This document shows, piece by piece, positions 1 to 3,461 of a stretch of 7,394 nucleotides of DNA (the first letter of the stretch is position 1; every line of letters begins with the position of its first letter). The notes beneath the pieces were generated by a model. The model was not told the DNA's origin and searched no databases. It saw only the letters and a program-made list of their open reading frames with translations. This DNA is from Microcaldota archaeon (GTDB lineage: Archaea > Micrarchaeota > Micrarchaeia > Micrarchaeales > Micrarchaeaceae), in assembly GCA_021816645.1 (NCBI GenBank), contig JAKAXF010000027.1:1-7394 (forward strand), given 5' to 3'. Made by a program: the position numbers and the translations under genes.

Positions 1-55
1 ATCTGAAAGTAATTCGTCATGTTGATGTTCAAACTTTTTCTTGCAAGATCTACGC

Positions 56-64
56 TTATATATA
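56..64. promoter_or_regulatory. Near-symmetric TATA-like box upstream of the CBS gene
   Basis: TTATATATA reads as a good archaeal TATA element on either strand. On the minus strand it would place a transcription start near position 34, followed by an ATG at 20-18 that reads out of the window. On the plus strand it would start transcription near 86, well upstream of the CBS gene. No SD precedes either possible use. The assignment rests only on base composition and spacing. Confidence 0.3.
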
Positions 65-145
65 CCTCGACTCTTTATTACCGACAAACTCCCAGAGGTA
101 TTGAAATAAAATTTTTATATGTGGATAAACGCCCCATTGATGAAT

Positions 146-157
146 GTTTAAAAATAT
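146..157 (+). promoter_or_regulatory. Putative TATA box of the CBS-domain gene
   Basis: GTTTAAAAATAT is centred about 36 nt before the ATG at 187. With the usual archaeal spacing of about 26 nt, transcription would begin near 177-180 and leave a leader of roughly ten bases or less. This fits the choice of the ATG at 187, which has only a G-rich GGTGGG directly against it. A second TATA-like stretch (AATTTTTATAT, 110-120) lies further upstream and could serve instead. Confidence 0.4.
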
Positions 158-186
158 GTTTTGAGCAGTTGATAATTGTGGGTGGG

Positions 187-669
187 ATGTACTCGAACAC
201 GAGGTCTCTGACGGTAGGGGAGATAATGTCGTTCCCCGTCATCACAGCCAGCGAAAACGACAACATAAGGAGCATAGCCAATAAGATGAGGAAGCACGAT
301 GTGAGTGGAGTCGTGATAACTGATGACTCGCACATGCCTATCGGCATAATAACAGCTGGCGACATAGCGAAGAGGGTAGCGGTGAGCAGGAAGGCTTTCC
401 TGTTCTCGAAGGCAAAACACGTGATGACGAAGCCCGTGCACACCATAACTAGGGAGAGGACTCTTGAGGAAGCCGCGAGGCACATGGCGGAAAACAAGAT
501 AAAGAGCCTGTGCGTGGTTGACGAAGGCAAAAGACTGATAGGGATAATAACCGAGGGAGACATAACCAAGAACGCGAGTTACCTCATAGAGGTGCTCAAC
601 GAGATGGTGAGGTCAGGGTATACGAAGAGCCCCGAAACGTCGGAAGGACTACTGGAACCCGAAAAATAG
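187..669 (+). CDS. Tandem CBS-domain protein
   Basis: This is a 160-residue cytosolic protein made almost entirely of two CBS domains, at roughly residues 8-66 and 75-135. Each ends in the family signature, PIGIITAGDI and LIGIITEGDI, and each begins with the usual 'V..IM..P' / 'HVMTKPV' entry. CBS pairs form a Bateman module that typically binds adenosine nucleotides (AMP, ATP, SAM) and senses energy state; no effector domain is attached, so the partner is unknown. The reading frame stays open back to position 19, but that extension is AT-rich, full of TATA-like boxes and unlike protein. The ATG at 187 gives the length typical of stand-alone archaeal CBS pairs. GTG codons at 178 and 121 are less likely starts. 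All 10 arginines are AGG/AGA. The gene is monocistronic: the next gene on this strand begins 285 bases later, beyond a tRNA on the other strand. Confidence 0.88.
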   Translation: MYSNTRSLTVGEIMSFPVITASENDNIRSIANKMRKHDVSGVVITDDSHMPIGIITAGDIAKRVAVSRKAFLFSKAKHVMTKPVHTITRERTLEEAARHMAENKIKSLCVVDEGKRLIGIITEGDITKNASYLIEVLNEMVRSGYTKSPETSEGLLEPEK

Positions 670-810
670 GGCGGAAGGCACAGCACAGCATTCTACACTA
701 GCCTGCTCCTTATACACTTGCACACAGCAAAACGTGAACAGAACATATAGGATTTAAGATGGGAACGCTTTGTCTTTGTACTTATGCTTATATCGTGGGT
801 TTAGAGCGTA

Positions 811-885
811 TGCTCTGACTGGGATTTGAACCCAGGTTTCGAGCGTGAGAGGCTCGCGTCCTTGACCGGGCTAGACGATCAGAGC
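811..885 (-). tRNA. tRNA-Glu (anticodon CUC)
   Basis: The minus strand folds into a complete cloverleaf. The acceptor stem is GCTCTGA/TCAGAGC, fully paired. The D arm is GTCT..GGAC, the anticodon stem CGAGC/GCTCG, and the loop CTCTCAC places anticodon CTC at 849-847. A 4-nt variable loop (AAAC) follows, then T stem CTGGG/CCCAG with loop TTCAAAT. Discriminator A is at 811. The TC between acceptor and D stem and the four-base variable loop are also found in canonical tRNA-Glu, for example the E. coli molecule. It reads GAG codons. The 3' CCA is not encoded (TAC follows the discriminator), so it must be added after transcription. I see no intron. A TATA-like box lies about 24 nt upstream, centred near 909-910. 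Confidence 0.96.
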
Positions 886-903
886 GTGCTACTATTAACA
901 CGT

Positions 904-916
904 GAGTATATTTAGA
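904..916. promoter_or_regulatory. Shared TATA region between tRNA-Glu and the PH/zinc-ribbon gene
   Basis: GAGTATATTTAG reads CTAAATATACTC on the minus strand. Its centre is about 24-25 nt upstream of the tRNA 5' end, the expected archaeal distance for a tRNA whose transcript starts at or near its mature end. On the plus strand the same element would start transcription near 936, giving a leader of about 18 nt that contains the SD at 945-951. The 69-bp gap between the divergent genes leaves little room for two separate promoters, so a bidirectional or overlapping TATA region is inferred. Confidence 0.45.
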
Positions 917-944
917 CTTTTAGTTGCTAAAATTAATAAGATTA

Positions 945-951
945 AGGTGAT
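945..951 (+). promoter_or_regulatory. Shine-Dalgarno site fixing the GTG start at 955
   Basis: AGGTGAT is a seven-base match to the complement of the archaeal 16S rRNA 3' end (AGGAGGTGAT as mRNA) and sits 3 nt before the GTG at 955. No in-frame ATG lies nearby, so this site decides the start codon. Confidence 0.75.
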
Positions 952-954
952 CGA

Positions 955-1482
955 GTGCCGGTAAAAGAGGAGGAGGCTGCTCTCGTCAATGACATACTGA
1001 TGCCAAACGAAACCGTAAAGTTCACGGCTACCCAGCGCAGGGTAGGGCCGGGGGGATCCATAACTACACCCACAACGGTTGTATGCACTAACGACAGGAT
1101 AATAATAGTAAACAGAGCCAACCTCGGTATAAGGAAGGATTATGAAAGCGTATACTACAGGCAGATAACCAGCGTGAGGTATGAGAGTGGCATAATAAAC
1201 GCGTCCGTATTCGTGAGGGTGCAGGGATACGATAGGGACAAGGGACTTCTAAAGAATGGAAGGGAGGAGGGCGAGATAGACGGTCTCAGAAAGGAGGAGG
1301 CCAAGGAGATGGCCGACTATATAAATAGCGTTCTGGGCAGAATCGAGGGTGCGGAAGGCGACACCCAAACCAGCCAGCCTAGTGGACCCGAAGGGGCCTA
1401 CATATACTGCCAAAGCTGTGGCGCCCGAAACGATGCTTCGGCCAAGTTCTGCAGCGCCTGCGGCGCGAAACTGAGAAATTGA
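955..1482 (+). CDS. Bacterial-PH-like domain protein with C-terminal zinc ribbon
   Basis: This is a 175-residue soluble protein with two modules. Residues about 10-128 resemble a bacterial-type PH domain of the bPH_3 kind: an opening 'L.pnE.v.f', a core 'TVVCTNDRIIIVNR', then 'YRQITSVRY' and a C-terminal helix rich in E and K. Such domains are small beta-barrels whose ligands are mostly unknown; some act at membranes or in stress responses. After a polar linker (about 131-148) comes a compact zinc ribbon with C152, C155, C166 and C169 in the form CxxCG...FCxxCG, the usual terminal ribbon of many archaeal and bacterial hypothetical proteins. There are no membrane segments. Translation begins at GTG behind a strong SD. 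The gene appears monocistronic: an AT-rich gap of more than 100 bp follows. Arginine codons are 12 of 14 AGR, as in the chromosomal neighbours. The fold assignment is fairly secure; the cellular role is unknown. Confidence 0.85.
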   Translation: MPVKEEEAALVNDILMPNETVKFTATQRRVGPGGSITTPTTVVCTNDRIIIVNRANLGIRKDYESVYYRQITSVRYESGIINASVFVRVQGYDRDKGLLKNGREEGEIDGLRKEEAKEMADYINSVLGRIEGAEGDTQTSQPSGPEGAYIYCQSCGARNDASAKFCSACGAKLRN

Positions 1483-1549
1483 GCGCTCATAATTTGACTT
1501 TCTAATTCTAAGCCAACGTTACCATACTATATACATAAGTATTTAGATA

Positions 1550-1563
1550 TTTACTTCAGTAAA
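1550..1563. repeat. 14-bp palindrome upstream of the operon (possible operator)
   Basis: TTTACT-TC-AGTAAA is a perfect 6+2+6 inverted repeat directly upstream of the TATA-like box at 1564-1572. Its half-site TTACTT recurs 19 bp downstream in a second palindrome (1571-1581). The region is AT-rich, so chance is a real alternative, but two symmetric elements about two helical turns apart around a TATA box suit a dimeric repressor site. Confidence 0.35.
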
Positions 1564-1572
1564 ACTATATTA
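1564..1572 (+). promoter_or_regulatory. Putative TATA box of the transport operon
   Basis: ACTATATTA, centred at 1568, predicts transcription from about 1594, a few bases before the GTG at 1599 and the ATG at 1608. That would give a leaderless or nearly leaderless first mRNA. Other TATA-like stretches (ACTATATACATA at 1526-1537, ATTTAGATATT around 1541-1551) lie further upstream. The box is bracketed by two small palindromes. Confidence 0.45.
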
Positions 1573-1581
1573 CTTAAAGTA
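1571..1581. repeat. 11-bp palindrome downstream of the operon TATA box
   Basis: TACTT-A-AAGTA is a perfect inverted repeat around one central base. It overlaps the end of the putative TATA box and shares the TTACTT half-site with the palindrome at 1550-1563. A protein bound here would overlap the TFB/TBP footprint and block initiation. Function is inferred only from position and symmetry. Confidence 0.33.
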
Positions 1582-1607
1582 TCTGTGTACGAGCACGTGT
1601 GCTTTGG

Positions 1608-2252
1608 ATGAAAGAAAGGGGGAAGGTGGATAGTAGCAGCGCCAATAAGCCAAATGTGCAGAGCTCATTTCGCGCTAACGCAACGCTGAAGTCCAGCTTT
1701 GGGATACTCGAATCTGTACTCGGCGATCTGCCTGCGCTGGTGGAAATATCTAGGGGGACTAGGCTTACGTACGCCGTTCTGCAGCACGAAGGCGATAAGA
1801 ACATCTCTACCCTTATCATATTCGAGAAGGATTCCATAGTATACACATTCAACCCAGCGCCTAAGGGTGTGAGACGCTCTGCAGAACTTGCAAAATTCAT
1901 CTCGCTCCTTGCTTTTGTAAATGGTATATACGACATAGACTTCTCTTCTATCTACAGGTATGTAGTTGACGTGCTGATCCATGTAGATGGCGCAACCATA
2001 GGAATAGTACAGACCGATCCCCTAATCGAAAGAATAAACGCCCTGTCAGGAATAAACCGGAATCTATCGCACGATCTGATCAGACTGCGTGCTGAGGTTG
2101 CTCCCCTAAGGGAGAGCATTGCACGATACAAAAAGGTTCTTGACGAGGTACTCGAATGGTTGCGCAAGAACGGTTTTTCGGAGAACAGGGCGTTCATGGA
2201 AGCCGTCGGAGATGAGATTGTACACCTGAATAATGAACTCGCGGTGCGCTGA
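1608..2252 (+). CDS. Unrecognised cytosolic protein with C-terminal coiled coil, first gene of the transport operon
   Basis: I do not recognise this 214-residue protein. It has no signal peptide or membrane segment. Residues about 1-30 are polar and serine-rich. Residues about 35-135 read as a mixed alpha/beta domain with strands such as 'STLIIFEK' and 'SIVYTFN'. From about 137 to 182 there is a charged, leucine-rich helix (LSHDLIRLRAEVAPLRESI) likely to form a coiled coil, followed by another helix to the end. It opens a run of five genes on one strand ending in a HerA/VirB4-type ATPase, and only 2 bp separate it from the next gene. A role as cytosolic adaptor or assembly factor for that machine is possible but is only inferred from position. 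The start is uncertain: GTG at 1599 and GTG at 1626 (behind a G-rich stretch) are alternatives to the ATG at 1608. Arginine codons are 7 CGN of 16, unlike the flanking chromosomal genes. Confidence 0.75.
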   Translation: MKERGKVDSSSANKPNVQSSFRANATLKSSFGILESVLGDLPALVEISRGTRLTYAVLQHEGDKNISTLIIFEKDSIVYTFNPAPKGVRRSAELAKFISLLAFVNGIYDIDFSSIYRYVVDVLIHVDGATIGIVQTDPLIERINALSGINRNLSHDLIRLRAEVAPLRESIARYKKVLDEVLEWLRKNGFSENRAFMEAVGDEIVHLNNELAVR

Positions 2253-2254
2253 TA

Positions 2255-3001
2255 ATGGTCTATCAACGATTGATTGTGGTTGCACTTGCCATCCTGCTTC
2301 TTGTAGAATCTGGATTAATTTTCGGCGGGGTTGGAAGGTTTCTCTATGGCTTCGGAACGCTGCTCTACATGCCGCTGGGCATCACGATACTTGTATTCTT
2401 CAAGTCGCTTTCTGAAGGATCGGCCAAGCACGTAGTGCTGGAATACGATGGCCAGCTACGCGGAATCACCCACATAGCAACAAGGCGTGTGCGCGATCTG
2501 AGCAATTCTGCCGGTAAGGAACTCGACAGGCTCCTCGCGACGAGCGGATTAGCCATAAATGTACGAGAACTAAAAGGGGTGGTAGACAAGGAACTGGACG
2601 GAGAACCCAATCTTGGTTTGGATGAGGAACTTTCGCGATTGATAGAACAGCAGAATAGTGACATGCTGGTAGACCACGGAGAAGGGGTTATCTGCAGCCT
2701 GAAGGACACCAAGAGTTACATAAGGAGGTACGGCTACGATGCGGCAATAAGGGATGCGAATGTGCGCGGCATTGACGATCTAACAGCCTACACCCATGAT
2801 GTTATGCTGTACCATGGAAGCTTCAGGCTCAAAAATATTTCAGAACGTTCGGCATCAAAATCAGGTTACAGAATTTTTATTCCGGATAGGAACTCGGCAT
2901 CAAAGCTGCGTTATACATTGACAGATTACTGTAGGAGAAGCGCGGCAGCGCTCTTTATGATGATGAATGGAAATTTGAAGCTGATTGCATGCTCCATATA
3001 G
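2255..3001 (+). CDS. Membrane protein with N-terminal two-helix hairpin and soluble C-terminal domain
   Basis: This 248-residue protein has two hydrophobic segments at about residues 5-24 and 28-50, joined by a very short turn (GGVGRF). A soluble region of nearly 200 residues follows, with no further convincing membrane span. Basic residues at both ends of the hairpin (R5, K50, K58) suggest that both termini face the cytoplasm. The tail is charged and mainly helical, with 'DEELSRLIEQQ' and 'SYIRRYGYDAAIRDA'. No enzyme motif is visible. It follows the upstream gene after 2 bp, with GGTG in the upstream coding end as a possible SD, and its own 3' end overlaps the next gene by 13 bp, so the set is probably translationally coupled. 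A short membrane hairpin next to a VirB4-type ATPase recalls VirB3 of type IV secretion, but the large tail is not VirB3-like, so that comparison is only topological. Arginine codons are 9 CGN of 20. Confidence 0.75.
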   Translation: MVYQRLIVVALAILLLVESGLIFGGVGRFLYGFGTLLYMPLGITILVFFKSLSEGSAKHVVLEYDGQLRGITHIATRRVRDLSNSAGKELDRLLATSGLAINVRELKGVVDKELDGEPNLGLDEELSRLIEQQNSDMLVDHGEGVICSLKDTKSYIRRYGYDAAIRDANVRGIDDLTAYTHDVMLYHGSFRLKNISERSASKSGYRIFIPDRNSASKLRYTLTDYCRRSAAALFMMMNGNLKLIACSI

Positions 3002-3177
3002 TAAAAGTTGCGGCGCTCGTTGGCCTTGCTGCCAGCACACTGATGTTCAGTACGTGCGTTCTGAAAGTAATAATTGATGGAATGAGGAGAGAGGCGAATC
3101 GGCACACGAGCGGCTTGCGGATGGCACTCGGAGCTTCCCTGCTTCTTGCCGTGTCTGCATTAATGCTGGTGTCTTGA
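2989..3177 (+). CDS. Small two-helix membrane protein, candidate VirB2/CedA1-like pilin
   Basis: This 62-residue protein consists of two hydrophobic helices, at about 5-25 and 44-61. The first is rich in Ala, Gly and Val (AALVGLAAS). The loop between them is short and basic (K26, R33, R34, R38, H39, R44). Almost nothing lies outside the hairpin. Such a hairpin with a positively charged loop is the architecture of VirB2/TrbC conjugative pilins and of the archaeal CedA1/TedC pilins of DNA-import systems. Its place a short distance upstream of a HerA/VirB4-type ATPase supports that reading. No long signal peptide is present, so if it is a pilin it inserts without the long leader of bacterial VirB2. 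The ATG at 2989 is the only plausible start, since a stop in this frame lies at 2932-2934. It overlaps the previous gene by 13 bp, and its TGA directly abuts the next ATG. Coding status is supported by that packing; pilin identity is inference. Confidence 0.7.
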   Translation: MLHIVKVAALVGLAASTLMFSTCVLKVIIDGMRREANRHTSGLRMALGASLLLAVSALMLVS

Positions 3178-3453
3178 ATGTTCGATAATTTATTCGCTGC
3201 GATCGGCAAAACAAACCACTACGAAAACGTGTTCGCTATCGTATCAGGAGCCGGAGCTCTTATATTCGTTTTCTATATTGTAGAAGGTATAACGCACCTT
3301 GGACCAGGGTACGTTATCGCAATATACATTGCTGCCATATCGATTCTGTCGGTTCTTATACTGAAAAACGGCGTAGAGATGCACAGGGGCGGCAGGGTAC
3401 TAATGCTCATTTCACTTGTACTTGCGTTGTTATCGCTTTCACTCATAATATAG
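3178..3453 (+). CDS. Small three-helix membrane protein
   Basis: This 91-residue protein has a short amphipathic N-terminus (MFDNLFAAIGKTNHYEN) and then three membrane helices at about 17-38, 44-62 and 73-91. The loop between the second and third is basic (K63, H69, R70, R73), suggesting a cytoplasmic position. I do not recognise the family. The ATG directly follows the stop of the two-helix gene (TGAATG), so translation is probably coupled, and the ATPase gene begins 8 bp downstream. By place and size it could be a membrane channel or platform subunit of the same machine, comparable in topology to small VirB3- or CedA2-type components, or a second pilin-like subunit. It contains only two arginines, both AGG. 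Confidence 0.72.
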   Translation: MFDNLFAAIGKTNHYENVFAIVSGAGALIFVFYIVEGITHLGPGYVIAIYIAAISILSVLILKNGVEMHRGGRVLMLISLVLALLSLSLII

Positions 3454-3461
3454 GCTTTACC

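Noticed and set aside
19..186. N-terminal extension of the CBS protein back to an ATG at 19
   Set aside because: The stretch is AT-rich, holds several TATA-like boxes and would add 56 residues that stand-alone CBS pairs lack.
78..569. Minus-strand ORF of 163 codons opposite the CBS gene
   Set aside because: It is a composition shadow: the plus strand encodes an intact CBS pair with diagnostic motifs, and the minus frame has no recognisable domain.
811..885. tRNA-Glu as integration site of a mobile element
   Set aside because: No second copy of the tRNA 3' end, integrase or element boundary is visible in the window.
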